Numbered from the stretch's first letter, positions 8,321-17,147 are shown. The stretch is DNA of 64,000 nucleotides from Kitasatospora cineracea (GCF_003751605.1 NZ_RJVJ01000001.1:2356001-2420000), one strand, 5' to 3'. Notes: generated by a model not told the origin, from the sequence alone. A program made the numbers and translations.

Positions 8321-9277
8321 ATGACGCATGAGAGCAGCTCCGGGCCCACCCGCCTCGCCGAACTCGGCCCGGACGCCGATGTGACCCTGCTCGCACCGCA
8401 GTTGGCGGAGTTCGCGGCGGTCGCCCGGCTCGAGCACGTCACCCAGGCCGCCCAGCTGCTCGGCATGCCGCAGCCCACCCTGTCGCGCGCCATCGCCCGG
8501 CTGGAGGCCGACCTGGGCGTCGGCCTGCTCGCCCGGCAGGGCCGCACCGTCCGGCTCACCCGCTCCGGCCGGATCCTGCTGGACGCCGTCGAACGGGCCC
8601 TCGCCGAGGTCGAGCGCGGCGTCGAGGCGGCCCGCGCGGAGGCCGACCCGGCGGCCGGGCGGGTCGCCTTCGGCTTCCTGCACACCATGGGCACGGACGC
8701 CGTCCCCGCCCTGCTGCGCGGCTTCCGGGCCGGGCACCCGCGGGTGCGCTTCCAGCTGGTCCAGGACTACGTGGCCGCGATGCTGGAGCGCCTGCGGGCC
8801 GGGGAGCTCGACCTGTGCCTGGTCTCCCCGCTCCCGGACGAACCCGGCCTGACCGCCCGGCCGCTGGACGAGCAGCGGCTCTTCCTCACCGTCCCCGCCG
8901 ACCACCGCCTCGCGGCCCGCCGCCGGATCCGGCTCGCCGAGGTCGCGCAGGAGAGCTGGGTGACGGTCGAGGAGGGGTACGGGCTGCGCCACATCATGGA
9001 GGGCTTCTGCGCGGAGGCCGGGTTCACCCCGCGGATCGCCTTCGAGGGCGAGGAGGTCGAGACCCTGCGCGGCCTGGTCGCGGCCGGCCTCGGCGTCGCG
9101 CTGCTCCCGCCCGCGCTGGTCCCCCGCCCCGGCGTCGTCGAACTGGAGGTCACCGCGCCCCGCACCCGCCGGGCCATCGGCCTCGCCTGGCACGCGAACC
9201 GCCCGCTCACGCCGCCGGCGGCGGCCTTCCGCGACTTCGTGCTCTCGCGGCGGGGGAGCATCCTGGCGCACGACTAG
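8321..9277 (+). CDS. LysR-family transcriptional regulator
   Basis: A 318-residue DNA-binding regulator. The winged helix-turn-helix spans about residues 22-80 (VTQAAQLLGMPQPTLSRAIA, then LGVGLLARQG and RTVRLTRSG). A LysR substrate-binding domain with two alpha/beta subdomains follows to the end. Start ATG 8321 is supported by its position just past the LysR box. It is divergent from the MFS gene, the classical arrangement for a regulator of an exporter, and probably controls its own gene too. The ligand is unknown. Confidence 0.88.
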   Translation: MTHESSSGPTRLAELGPDADVTLLAPQLAEFAAVARLEHVTQAAQLLGMPQPTLSRAIARLEADLGVGLLARQGRTVRLTRSGRILLDAVERALAEVERGVEAARAEADPAAGRVAFGFLHTMGTDAVPALLRGFRAGHPRVRFQLVQDYVAAMLERLRAGELDLCLVSPLPDEPGLTARPLDEQRLFLTVPADHRLAARRRIRLAEVAQESWVTVEEGYGLRHIMEGFCAEAGFTPRIAFEGEEVETLRGLVAAGLGVALLPPALVPRPGVVELEVTAPRTRRAIGLAWHANRPLTPPAAAFRDFVLSRRGSILAHD

Positions 9278-9323
9278 GCCCGGGGCGGGTAGGCCCGGGG
9301 CGGGCGGGGAACCGGCGTGGTGG

Positions 9324-9353
9324 TAGGCAATCTACGCGCGTAGGGGCTATGCT
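9324..9353 (+). promoter_or_regulatory. add promoter with nucleoside-regulon operator (CTACGCGCGTAG 9332-9343)
   Basis: A perfect 12-bp palindrome occupies the spacer of a plausible promoter: -35 TAGGCA (9324-9329), 18-bp spacer, -10 TATGCT (9348-9353). Only 6 nt separate the -10 from the ATG at 9360, so the transcript is probably leaderless. A protein bound at the operator would block RNA polymerase directly. Confidence 0.65.
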
Positions 9354-9359
9354 CCGGCA

Positions 9360-10508
9360 ATGGAGAAGCAGATCAGTGCAATCGCGGGCACCACGGCCCC
9401 GCGCGTTCCCACCCCCGAGCAGATCGTCCGGGCGCCGAAGGTGCTGCTGCACGACCACCTGGACGGCGGGCTGCGGCCGGAGACGATCGTCGAACTGGCC
9501 GCCGACTGCGGCTACCGGGGGCTGCCGACCACCGACCCGAAGGAGCTCGGGGAGTGGTTCCGGGAGGCGGCCGACTCCGGGTCGCTGGAGCGGTACCTGG
9601 AGACCTTCGCGCACACCTGCGCGGTGATGCAGACCCGGGCGGCGCTGGTGCGGGTGGCCGCGGACTGCGCGGAGGACCTGGCCGCCGACGGGGTGGTGTA
9701 CGCCGAGGTGCGGTACGCGCCGGAGCAGCACCTGGAGGCCGGGCTGAGCCTGGACGAGGTGGTGGAGGCCGTCAACGAGGGCTTCCGGCTGGGCGAGGCC
9801 AACGCCCGGGCGCGCGGGCGGCGGATCCGGGTCGGGACGCTGCTGACGGCGATGCGGCACGCCGCCCGTTCGCAGGAGATCGCCGAGCTGGCGAACCGGC
9901 ACCGGGACCGCGGCGTGGTCGGCTTCGACATCGCGGGCGCCGAGGCGGGCCACCCGCCGACCCGGCACCAGGCGGCGTTCGACTACCTCAAGGGCGAGAA
10001 CAACCACTTCACCATCCACGCGGGCGAGGCGTTCGGCCTGCCGTCGATCTGGGAGGCGCTGCAGTGCTGCGGCGCGGACCGGCTCGGCCACGGGGTGCGG
10101 ATCGTGGACGACATCACGGTCGGTGCGGACGGCCGGGTCGAGCTGGGCCGGCTGGCCGCGTACGTCCGGGACAAGCGGATCCCGCTGGAGATGTGCCCGA
10201 CCTCGAACCTGCAGACCGGCGCGGCCCCCTCGTACGCCGAGCACCCGCTCGGGCTGCTGGCCCGGCTGAAGTTCCGGGTCACCGTCAACACCGACAACCG
10301 GCTGATGAGCGGCACCTCGATGAGCCGCGAGTTCGCGCACCTGGTGGAGGCGTTCGGGTACACCCTGGCGGACCTGGAGTGGTTCACCGTCAACGCGATG
10401 AAGTCGGCGTTCCTGCCGTTCGACGAGCGGCTGGCGATGATCAGCGACGTGATCAAGCCCGGGTACGCCGAGCTGAAGGCGGAGTGGCTGTTCGGCCCGC
10501 GCGGCTAG
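9360..10508 (+). CDS. add: adenosine deaminase
   Basis: A 382-residue cytosolic zinc amidohydrolase converting (deoxy)adenosine to (deoxy)inosine. Visible signatures: [15 protein letters not shown] near residue 30 with the metal Hx[10 protein letters not shown] near 219 with the zinc His and catalytic Glu; RLGHGVRI near 241 with the catalytic His; and [15 protein letters not shown] near 310 with the metal Asp. The inosine product is a substrate of the purine nucleoside phosphorylase at 29.8 kb. The start directly follows the -10 box. The gene is monocistronic; a secreted-protein gene with its own leader follows. Confidence 0.96.
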   Translation: MEKQISAIAGTTAPRVPTPEQIVRAPKVLLHDHLDGGLRPETIVELAADCGYRGLPTTDPKELGEWFREAADSGSLERYLETFAHTCAVMQTRAALVRVAADCAEDLAADGVVYAEVRYAPEQHLEAGLSLDEVVEAVNEGFRLGEANARARGRRIRVGTLLTAMRHAARSQEIAELANRHRDRGVVGFDIAGAEAGHPPTRHQAAFDYLKGENNHFTIHAGEAFGLPSIWEALQCCGADRLGHGVRIVDDITVGADGRVELGRLAAYVRDKRIPLEMCPTSNLQTGAAPSYAEHPLGLLARLKFRVTVNTDNRLMSGTSMSREFAHLVEAFGYTLADLEWFTVNAMKSAFLPFDERLAMISDVIKPGYAELKAEWLFGPRG

Positions 10509-10696
10509 CGGACCGGCGCAGCTCCGGCGTCCAGGGAGATGGTCGGACTTATCACTCTCCGGAGTGGTCGGGCTTTGAAGGGTGCGGGGACTTCTCACTA
10601 CGGTGGGCCGGTCACTGCTGACTCGGTGTGACGGCGACGTCCCCGACTCCGGGCGTCCGCCGGTGCACCGGCCCGACCAGGACTGAGGACGCACAC

Positions 10697-11191
10697 ATGA
10701 AGCAGGCCACTCTCAAGGCCGCCGGCACCGCCGCGCTCGGCGTCGCCTTCGCCGCCGTCGCCGCGGGCTCCGCCGCCGCCGCGCCGGCCGCCCCCGGCGG
10801 CCTCGGACTGCCGACCGGCGCGCTCACCAACCCCGGCGTGACCGGTGCGGCCACCGGCGCGGTGAGCAAGCTCCCCGGCGGCGACCAGCTCGGCACGGTC
10901 ACCGGCACCCTCAACCCGGCCGCCGGCGCCCCGGCCCAGGCCCCCGCCGTCGAGCAGGCCCCGCCGGTCGCCGAGCAGACCGGCCCGGGCGGCGCCGACC
11001 AGATGCAGGGCGCCCCGGCGCCGTCCGCGCCCGCCGCGGCGGCCAACCGGGTCGGCGGCCTGGACTCCGTCCCCGGCGGCCAGGGCCTGGCCAAGACCCC
11101 GGTCGGCGGCGTGGTCGGCACCCTGAGCAGCCTCTCCCCGACCGGCGGCGGCGCCCCCGGCCTGCCCAGCCTGCCGGGCCTGGGCGGCTGA
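10697..11191 (+). CDS. small secreted Ala/Gly/Pro-rich protein of unknown function
   Basis: A 164-residue protein with a classical signal peptide: MKQATLKAAG, a hydrophobic Ala/Val/Phe stretch to about residue 27, and an AAA cleavage zone. The mature part is low complexity, about half Ala, Gly and Pro, with no cysteines and repeated LPGG/VGGV-type turns. Similar short secreted proteins are common in streptomycetes and are often loosely labelled 'ATP-binding'; I see no P-loop here. TGAGGA at 10684-10689 precedes ATG 10697. A small inverted repeat CACTC-TCCG-GAGTG at 10553-10566 lies upstream. A strong terminator follows. Confidence 0.75.
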   Translation: MKQATLKAAGTAALGVAFAAVAAGSAAAAPAAPGGLGLPTGALTNPGVTGAATGAVSKLPGGDQLGTVTGTLNPAAGAPAQAPAVEQAPPVAEQTGPGGADQMQGAPAPSAPAAAANRVGGLDSVPGGQGLAKTPVGGVVGTLSSLSPTGGGAPGLPSLPGLGG

Positions 11192-11206
11192 CGCACCGGA
11201 CGCGGA

Positions 11207-11254
11207 CGCACGACAGGGGCCGTTCCCGCTGGGGGGAACGGCCCCTGTCGTGTG
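11207..11254. terminator. bidirectional terminator between convergent genes
   Basis: A 17-bp perfect stem (11210-11226 with 11235-11251), extendable by about three more pairs, with an 8-nt loop. It sits between the secreted-protein gene and the convergent PspC-domain gene and can serve both. Confidence 0.85.
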
Positions 11255-11302
11255 CGTGCCGGAGCGCCGGGCCCGCGACGGGCCCTGGCGGCGCGGGCCG
11301 GG

Positions 11303-11485
11303 TCACGGCTCCTGGGGGAGCAGCAGCCACAGCGCCAGGTAGACCAGGAACTGCGGGCCGGGCAGCAGGCAGGACACCAGGAAGATGATCCGGACCGTCC
11401 ACGGGTCCAGCCCGAAGCGCTGGGCGATCCCGGCGCAGACGCCGGCGATGACGCGACGGTGGCGGGGGCGGGCGAGGGTGCTCAT
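11303..11485 (-). CDS. PspC-domain small membrane protein
   Basis: A 60-residue protein that is essentially one PspC domain: basic N-terminus, the pattern RVIAGVCAGIAQRFGLDPW, and one long hydrophobic segment (VRIIFLVSCLLPGPQFLVYLAL-type, residues 32-55). PspC proteins are membrane-associated stress or envelope-signalling components. I chose ATG 11485, preceded by GGAGGAG, over the upstream ATG at 11542, which lacks a ribosome site and would add an unconserved Pro/Thr-rich leader. Confidence 0.85.
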   Translation of the reverse strand: MSTLARPRHRRVIAGVCAGIAQRFGLDPWTVRIIFLVSCLLPGPQFLVYLALWLLLPQEP

Positions 11486-11676
11486 CTTCTCCTCCGTGGG
11501 GGTGGGCCCGGTGCGGTCCGTCCGACCGGGCGATGACTCCATCCTGCCGCCGTGACCTGGCCTTTCGCGTCAGCCGCGAAGCCGATCCGGACCCTGGTGC
11601 GGTCCCCGGGCGGGAGGACGCCGGACTCGGGGTCGGCTCCGGGGCCACCCTGAGTTTGTGCGGCGGACCACCTAAG

Positions 11677-11707
11677 GTAATGGGAGGGTAAATAAGAGGG
11701 AGGTAAG
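11677..11707 (+). promoter_or_regulatory. three GTAA repeats upstream of a lipoprotein gene (possible response-regulator site)
   Basis: GTAAT-N6-GTAAA (11677-11692) followed after 10 nt by GTAAG (11703-11707), in a locally AT- and purine-rich patch. The first pair has the spacing of the AfsQ1 box (GTnAC-N6-GTnAC) with four of five positions in each half. The 11-nt period fits OmpR-family direct repeats generally. It lies 70-100 bp before the lipoprotein gene. Confidence 0.35.
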
Positions 11708-11776
11708 GCAGGGGCCGGTTCCGGTCACTGGAAGACTCGCGCATCCGATCGTCACAGGAAACGAGAACAGATTCTG

Positions 11777-12595
11777 ATGCGTGCGAACCGGCTGCTGGCC
11801 GCCACCGTGCTCTCCGTCCTCGGTGTCACCGGCCTGACGGCCTGTGGTTCCGACGGGACCAAGAAGGGCGACTCCGCGCCCGCTGCCGCCGCCTCCGGTT
11901 CGGCCGGCGCCGCCACCTCGAAGCCCGCCGCGGCGGGCGGCGGCCTGGAGGGGCTGTCGGTCGAGCAGATCATGACGAAGATGCGCGCCGCCAACGGGAA
12001 GCTCAAGAGCGTCAAGGCCGCCTTCCAGGTGCAGGACGCGGACGGCGACGTCAGCGGTGACGTCGCCTCCGGCTCCACCGGCGACTGCGCCGGCACCATC
12101 GGGATCAAGGGCAAGGGCAAGGCGGAGATCCTGCGCACCGGCGGGAAGGTGTGGCTCAAGCCGGACGCCGAGTTCATCAAGGTGGTCGTCCCGGGCGCCA
12201 ACGCCTCGGTCGCCAACCTGATCGGGGGCAAGTGGCTGACCTCCACCAAGTCCACCGACCTGGCCGACGGCTTCGGCGAGTTCTGCGACATGCCGCTGGG
12301 GCTGCTGAAGAAGGCGGGTCTGAACGACGACGGCACGCCGGACAACAGCGGCACCAAGGGCGGCACCAAGAAGGTCGGCGGGGTCGACGCGGTCGTCCTC
12401 AAGGTGGAGGGCGAGAAGAGCGGCGACGCGATGGAGGTCGCCGTCGCCAATCAGGGCGAGGCCTACCTGCTCTCGGTGGACAGCGGCGCGACCGGCAGCA
12501 TGCAGTTCAGCGACTTCGACAAGCCGGTGCAGGCGGCCGCCCCGGCAGCCGACCAGGTCATCGACCTGGACGAGCTCAAGAAGGCCGCGGGCTGA
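11777..12595 (+). CDS. LppX/LprAFG-like lipoprotein
   Basis: A 272-residue lipoprotein. The signal MRANRLLAATVLSVLGVTGLT ends in lipobox LTAC, with the modified Cys at about 23, then an Ala/Ser linker. The folded part begins near residue 57 (GLEGLSVEQIMTKM) and contains the long antiparallel sheet pattern of LppX/LprA/LprF/LprG-like proteins, which bind lipids or glycolipids at the cell surface in mycobacteria. Two Cys (DC near 98, FC near 172) might form a disulfide. AGGAAACGAG precedes the ATG. It converges on a VanZ-like gene. The specific ligand is unknown. Confidence 0.8.
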   Translation: MRANRLLAATVLSVLGVTGLTACGSDGTKKGDSAPAAAASGSAGAATSKPAAAGGGLEGLSVEQIMTKMRAANGKLKSVKAAFQVQDADGDVSGDVASGSTGDCAGTIGIKGKGKAEILRTGGKVWLKPDAEFIKVVVPGANASVANLIGGKWLTSTKSTDLADGFGEFCDMPLGLLKKAGLNDDGTPDNSGTKGGTKKVGGVDAVVLKVEGEKSGDAMEVAVANQGEAYLLSVDSGATGSMQFSDFDKPVQAAAPAADQVIDLDELKKAAG

Positions 12596-12608
12596 TCCCG
12601 GTCGGTGC

Positions 12609-13397
12609 TCAGCTCCGCGGTGCAGCCGGGGAGCCGAGCACCGACAGCGCGGGAGCCGGGGCGGGGCGCGGGCGCGTCCGGTTCCGGTCCTCGGTGCGGC
12701 CGGCGGCCGGTGACGGGGTGTCCTCGGCGGCCGGGGCCCCGACGGCTTCGGCCGCCTCTGCGGTCTCGGCGGCCTCGATCCAGCCGGTGGTGGAGCGGCG
12801 CCGGTCCAGGGCGCGCAGCGGGGGCATCAGCAGCAGGTGGGCCAGGGCCGCGCCCGCGATGCCGAGCAGGACGTCGTCCACGTCCAGGACGTGGCCGGGC
12901 GCCCAGCCCTCCAGGATCTCCAGGGCGGTGCCGAGCAGTGCGGCCGCGCCGGTGGTGCGCAGGAAGGACAGCAGCCAGGAGCGGCGGGGGGAGCCCACGG
13001 CGAGCGGCAGCAGCACCCCGATCGGGGCCAACGGCAGCATGCCGGAGCCGAGTTGGCGGGCGGCGGCGGCCGGGCCGAGGGACAGCGCCTGGTGGACCGA
13101 GGAGAACGGGCTGAGGTTGGGCGGGCTGGTCCAGGCGACCGGGACGGGGCGCAGGCTCAGCCAGCCGAGCAGCAGCAGGTGCAGGCCGAGCAGCAGCCGG
13201 GCCGCCGTCCGCGACCGGTACGGCGCCGCCGCCCCGGCACCGGCCCGCCCGGCCGTCGGTCGGCGGGTCGGGCGGTGGTCGGCGGCCGCGGGGTCGCGGG
13301 GTGCGGTGGTGTGCACACTGCGGGGGACGCAGGTTCCGTCCGGCCCGGTTCCCCGCGGCCGTCCGGCGGCCCCGCCGGGTCCTGCGGCCTTCCGCAC
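12609..13397 (-). CDS. VanZ-like membrane protein
   Basis: A protein of up to 262 residues with a VanZ-like core of four to five hydrophobic segments at about residues 68-205 (LLLGLHLLLLGWLSLRPV, NLSPFSSV, GMLPLAPIGVLLPLAVG, LEILEGWAPGHVLDVDDVLLG). The LEI-x(n)-R/H-x-x-D-x-x-D pattern is the conserved VanZ signature. A disordered Arg/Ala/Pro N-terminus and a disordered C-terminal tail flank the core. The GTG at 13397 is one possible start; GTG encoding VHTTAP 27 codons later is another. It lies 16 nt after the lipoprotein gene of the AfsQ operon and may be read with it. Function unknown. Confidence 0.75.
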   Translation of the reverse strand: MRKAAGPGGAAGRPRGTGPDGTCVPRSVHTTAPRDPAAADHRPTRRPTAGRAGAGAAAPYRSRTAARLLLGLHLLLLGWLSLRPVPVAWTSPPNLSPFSSVHQALSLGPAAAARQLGSGMLPLAPIGVLLPLAVGSPRRSWLLSFLRTTGAAALLGTALEILEGWAPGHVLDVDDVLLGIAGAALAHLLLMPPLRALDRRRSTTGWIEAAETAEAAEAVGAPAAEDTPSPAAGRTEDRNRTRPRPAPAPALSVLGSPAAPRS

Positions 13398-13413
13398 CGT
13401 CGTCGCCCCCGGC

Positions 13414-13731
13414 TCAGGGGCAGGTGCTGGCGGACGGGGCGACGAACGCGCTGCTGGGGGTGGCCGACGGCGCCGGGGCCGGGGTCCGGCCGGCCGCCGG
13501 GGAGGGGCCGGGCGCGGGGGCGGCGGACGGGGAGGCGCTCTCGGGCGCCATCGGGACCAGCACCTCGCCCGGGCAGGCGGTGCGGCTGGCCGGGGCGCCG
13601 GCGTCCACCGGCACCTCGGTGGGGCGGATGCCGCAGCCGGTCAGCAGCGCGGGGGCGAGCAGGCCGCCGGCCAGCAGGGCCAGCGCGCGGGACCGGTGGG
13701 CCCGGCGGGCGGGACGGGGGCGGGGGGTCAT
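13414..13731 (-). CDS. small lipoprotein encoded with AfsQ2
   Basis: A 105-residue lipoprotein. Its Arg-rich n-region, hydrophobic core and lipobox LLTGC place the lipidated Cys at about residue 33. The mature part is short and dominated by Ala/Pro/Ser with one conserved-looking segment (IRPTEVPVDAGAPAS then CPGEVLVPM). Its ATG overlaps the afsQ2 stop (ATGA), so it is made together with the kinase. By analogy with lipoproteins encoded beside other actinomycete kinases (for example CseA with CseBC), it may tune AfsQ2 outside the membrane; this is inference. Confidence 0.8.
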   Translation of the reverse strand: MTPRPRPARRAHRSRALALLAGGLLAPALLTGCGIRPTEVPVDAGAPASRTACPGEVLVPMAPESASPSAAPAPGPSPAAGRTPAPAPSATPSSAFVAPSASTCP

Positions 13732-15239
13732 CGGCGGTCCTCCGGCCCGGGGGCGGGCGGCTGGGTGAGCGGCAGGGTGAGGGTGAAGACCGCGCCGACG
13801 CCGTCCGGGTTGTTGGCGGCGGTGATGTCGCCGCCGTGGATCCGGGCGTTGGCCTCGGCGATGGACAGGCCCAGGCCGCTGCCCTCGGAGCGGGCCCGGC
13901 CCTTGTCGGCCTTGTAGAAGCGGTCGAAGACGTGCGGCAGCACGTCCTCCGGGATGCCGGGGCCGCCGTCGGAGACCGAGACGACGACGGTGTGCGCCTC
14001 GTCGTCCTGGCGGACCCTCACCTTCACCGGGGAGCCGCCGTGCTTGAGCGCGTTGCCGATCAGGTTGGCGAACACCACGTCCAGGCGGCGCGGGTCGACC
14101 ACGGCCAGGATGCCGCGCGGGGCGTCCAGTTCGACCGCGTCGTACCAGGCCCGGCCGTCGATGCAGGACATGATCAGGTCGGCCATGTCGACCTCGTCGG
14201 CGACCAGCTTGGCGGTGCCCGCGTCGAACCGGGTCACCTCCATCAGGTTCTCCACCAGGCCGGACAGCCGGCGGGTCTCGGAGACCACGATCCGCACGGC
14301 CGGCTCGATCATCGGGTCGAGCGCGTCGGCCTCGTCCTCCAGGATGTCGGTGACGGCGGTCATCGCGGTCAGCGGGGTGCGCAGCTCGTGCGACATGTCG
14401 GCGACGAACCGGCGGGACTGCGCCTCGCGCGCGCTCAGCTCCGCGACCTGCTCCGAGAGCGACTCCGCGGTGCGGTTGAACGTCCTTGCCAGCTCGGCGA
14501 GTTCGTCGTTGCCCTCGACGTCGAGCCGGGTGTCCAGCTCGCCCTCGCCGAGCCGCCGGGCGGCGTCCCCGAGCCGGCGCACCGGCCGCAGCACGGTCGC
14601 CGAGGCGGCCTGGGCGAGCAGCGCCGAGCCGACCAGCGCCAGCAGGGTGGCGATCGCCAGCGAGACGCCCAGGGTGTTCAGGTCGGCCCGCTCGTTCTGC
14701 AGCGACTTGAACATGTAGGCGGTCGGCCCGCCCGGCACCACCTTCGTCCCGCCGACCACGTACGGCCCGGCCAGGTTCACCCGCTGCCAGTACAGGTGGT
14801 ACTGGTACGGGTTGCCGGGGCCGGTCTCGCGCGGCTTGTTCACCGCGGTGACCAGCGCGGCCGGCACCTGCCGCAGCGAGAAGCCGATCGGGTCGGAGGA
14901 CGCCGTGCAGTCCGGCACCGAGTCGTCGACCACCACCACGTCGTACGCCAGCCCGGAACTGGCCACCTGGACGGCCAGCATCCGCAGGTCCTGGCAGGTC
15001 GGGTGCAGCGGCAGCAGCGAGACGTTCCGGGTCAGCGAACCCCGGAAGTCGTTCAGCGCGGTGTCCTGGGCGCGCTTGAGCACCGCGTCGCGGTTCAGCC
15101 AGTAGGCGATGCCGGACGCGGAGACGGCGGTGACCAGCGCGACCGCGGCGAACACCGCGATCAGCCGGACCCGCAGTGAACTGAGCCGCCGCCAGGACGC
15201 CGAACGGGCGCGGCGCGGCGCGGTCTGATGGTCGGTCAA
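13728..15239 (-). CDS. afsQ2: AfsQ2-like sensor histidine kinase
   Basis: A 503-residue membrane kinase. First helix at about residues 25-45, extracytoplasmic sensor domain to about 185, second helix near 190-212, HAMP (RPVRRLGDAARRLGEGELDTRL), HisKA with FVADMSHELRTPLTAM (phospho-His near residue 286), then an HATPase domain with NLIGNALKHGG, DGGPGIP and GSGLGLSIA. It should autophosphorylate and pass phosphate to AfsQ1. The start appears to be TTG 15239, 30 nt after the afsQ1 stop, preceded by GGTGAG. In S. coelicolor this pair responds to nitrogen source and controls antibiotics and development. Confidence 0.93.
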   Translation of the reverse strand: MTDHQTAPRRARSASWRRLSSLRVRLIAVFAAVALVTAVSASGIAYWLNRDAVLKRAQDTALNDFRGSLTRNVSLLPLHPTCQDLRMLAVQVASSGLAYDVVVVDDSVPDCTASSDPIGFSLRQVPAALVTAVNKPRETGPGNPYQYHLYWQRVNLAGPYVVGGTKVVPGGPTAYMFKSLQNERADLNTLGVSLAIATLLALVGSALLAQAASATVLRPVRRLGDAARRLGEGELDTRLDVEGNDELAELARTFNRTAESLSEQVAELSAREAQSRRFVADMSHELRTPLTAMTAVTDILEDEADALDPMIEPAVRIVVSETRRLSGLVENLMEVTRFDAGTAKLVADEVDMADLIMSCIDGRAWYDAVELDAPRGILAVVDPRRLDVVFANLIGNALKHGGSPVKVRVRQDDEAHTVVVSVSDGGPGIPEDVLPHVFDRFYKADKGRARSEGSGLGLSIAEANARIHGGDITAANNPDGVGAVFTLTLPLTQPPAPGPEDRR

Positions 15240-15270
15240 AAAAGGCTCACCAGTCGGAGGGGGAGAAGGG

Positions 15271-15957
15271 TCACGCGGGCGGGTCGAGACGGTAGCCGAC
15301 CCCGCGGACGGTGCGGATCAGCGTCGGCGCGGACGGCACGTCCTCGACCTTCGCCCGCAGCCGCTGCACGCAGGCGTCCACCAGCCGGGAGTCGCCCAGG
15401 TAGTCGTGCTCCCACACCAGCCGCAGCAGCTGCTGGCGGGAGAGCGCCTGCCCGGGGCGGCGGCTCAGCTCCAGCAGCAGCCGCAGCTCGGTCGGGGTCA
15501 GCTGGAGGTCCTGGCCGTCCTTGGTGACGGTCATCGCCGAACGGTCGATCACCAGGCCGCCGTACGCCGCCGAGTCCGAGCTCTCCCGCTCGCCGCGGCG
15601 CAGCACCGCGCGGATCCGGGCGTCCAGCACCCGGGGCTGCACCGGCTTGACCACGTAGTCGTCGGCGCCGGACTCCAGGCCGACCACCACGTCGATGTCG
15701 TCGGAACGGGCGGTCAGCAGGATGATCGGCAGCTGGTCGGTGCGGCGGATGCGCCGGCAGACCTCGAAGCCGTCGATGCCGGGCAGCATCACGTCCAGCA
15801 CGATCAGGTCCGGGCGCTGCTCCTTGAACAGGCGCAGACCGTCCTCGCCGGACGCGGCGGCGGCCACCCAGTGACCCTGGCGGGTGAGGGCGAGCTCGAG
15901 GCCGGTGCGAATGGCGTCGTCGTCCTCGATCAGAAGCAGGAAAGACACGGGGGTCAT
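15271..15957 (-). CDS. afsQ1: AfsQ1-like response regulator
   Basis: A 228-residue OmpR-type regulator. The receiver has acidic EDDD near residue 11, phospho-acceptor Asp55 in LIVLDVMLPG and Lys in VVKPVQ; a winged-helix DNA-binding domain follows (LTPTELRLLLELSRRPGQ, RTVRGVGYRL). The sequence is very close to S. coelicolor AfsQ1 as I remember it. GTG at 15948, three codons in, would restore the ortholog's numbering (Asp52). It heads an operon afsQ1-afsQ2-lipoprotein and diverges from sigQ, with a consensus AfsQ1 site between. Confidence 0.95.
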   Translation of the reverse strand: MTPVSFLLLIEDDDAIRTGLELALTRQGHWVAAAASGEDGLRLFKEQRPDLIVLDVMLPGIDGFEVCRRIRRTDQLPIILLTARSDDIDVVVGLESGADDYVVKPVQPRVLDARIRAVLRRGERESSDSAAYGGLVIDRSAMTVTKDGQDLQLTPTELRLLLELSRRPGQALSRQQLLRLVWEHDYLGDSRLVDACVQRLRAKVEDVPSAPTLIRTVRGVGYRLDPPA

Positions 15958-16079
15958 TGTGTCCCACCCGGCCACCGGAAGCACCCACCCGGGTGACTCC
16001 CGGCGCACCGGGAACCGGACCGCCCCGCTCCGGCGTCCGCATCCGAGGAGCCCGGGACCGTCACGGGCCGCCCCTCCTT

Positions 16080-16095
16080 GTGACAGCCCTGTGAC
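16080..16095. promoter_or_regulatory. AfsQ1 box (GTGAC-N6-GTGAC) between afsQ1 and sigQ
   Basis: Two perfect GTGAC direct repeats separated by AGCCCT match the reported AfsQ1 consensus GTnAC-N6-GTnAC. The site is 125 bp before sigQ and 123 bp before afsQ1, suited to control of either or both. A single further half-site GTCAC lies at 16060-16064. Confidence 0.75.
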
Positions 16096-16219
16096 AGTCG
16101 ACGGACACCGCCATGACGAGCGGACGGCAGGATTTTCCTCGTCGCCGCAGAACGGGGCCGGGCCACCGCCCGGAACCGCAGCGGCGCAGAACCGCTCGTA
16201 CCGACCATGGGGGTGCCCG

Positions 16220-17038
16220 ATGACCGCAACGCTGACGACCCGAAACGCCGGGCCGCGTTCCGCCGTCCTGGGCACCAACCGGACGCGGCACGAGGAGGAG
16301 AACGCCGGCAACGTGCTCGTACGGGGGTGCGCGCACAACGCCGGGACCCGCCGCCCGGTCGTGGGGACCAGGAGCGGGGACACCACCCACGGCCGGTTGG
16401 GGAACCTGGCCGGGGGCCGGACGCTGCGGGTCGCACCGCAGACCTTCCGGGGTGAGCAGGCCGAACAGGGAGGCGCGCAGGGGGAGCACCCGGCCGCCGC
16501 GACGGACGAGGCACGCGACATCGCCGAGTTCACCGCGTACGTGCGCGAGCGCCGCGCCTCCCTGTACGCCACCGCCTACCACCTCACCGGCGACCGCTAC
16601 GAGGCCGAGGACCTGCTGCAGAGCGCCCTCTTCTCCACCTACCGAGCCTGGGGCCGGATCACCGACAAGGCCGCCGTCGGCGGGTACCTCCGCCGCACCA
16701 TGACCAACCTGCACATCTCCGCCTGGCGCCGCCGCAAGGTCAACGAGTACCCGACCGAGGAACTCCCCGAGCACGCCGGCGACACCGACGCGATGGGCGG
16801 CACCGAACTGCGCGCCGTGCTCTGGCAGGCGCTCGCCAAGCTGCCCGAGAACCAGCGCACCATGCTCGTGCTGCGCTACTACGAGGGCCGCACCGACCCG
16901 GAGATCGCCGACATCCTCGGCATCAGCGTCGGCACCGTGAAGAGCTCCATCTGGCGCGCGCTGCGCCGGATGCGCGAGGACGAGCAGCTCAACCGCTCCG
17001 GCGACACCGTGCACGCCTTCGGCGAGCTGGTCGCCTGA
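16220..17038 (+). CDS. sigQ: SigQ-like RNA polymerase sigma factor (SigE70 subfamily)
   Basis: A 272-residue sigma factor divergent from afsQ1. Sigma-2 begins near residue 105 (FTAYVRERRASLYATAYHLTGD, EAEDLLQSAL). Sigma-4 covers about 195-255 (LPENQRTMLVLRYYEGRTDPEIADILGISVGTVKSS in segments). The first ~95 residues are a basic, low-complexity extension not needed for either domain, so the true start may lie further in. ATG 16220 has GGGGGT upstream. In S. coelicolor sigQ is a direct AfsQ1 target and affects antibiotic production and morphology. A strong terminator follows. Confidence 0.92.
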   Translation: MTATLTTRNAGPRSAVLGTNRTRHEEENAGNVLVRGCAHNAGTRRPVVGTRSGDTTHGRLGNLAGGRTLRVAPQTFRGEQAEQGGAQGEHPAAATDEARDIAEFTAYVRERRASLYATAYHLTGDRYEAEDLLQSALFSTYRAWGRITDKAAVGGYLRRTMTNLHISAWRRRKVNEYPTEELPEHAGDTDAMGGTELRAVLWQALAKLPENQRTMLVLRYYEGRTDPEIADILGISVGTVKSSIWRALRRMREDEQLNRSGDTVHAFGELVA

Positions 17039-17147
17039 CGACACGCAGGACTCCCGTCGGGGGACGGGCAGTGGGGGAAGGGCGCGGGACGCGGCGGACG
17101 GCTCGGGGGAGACGGCCGCGGGGGAAGGTCCCGCACCCGAACGGAAC

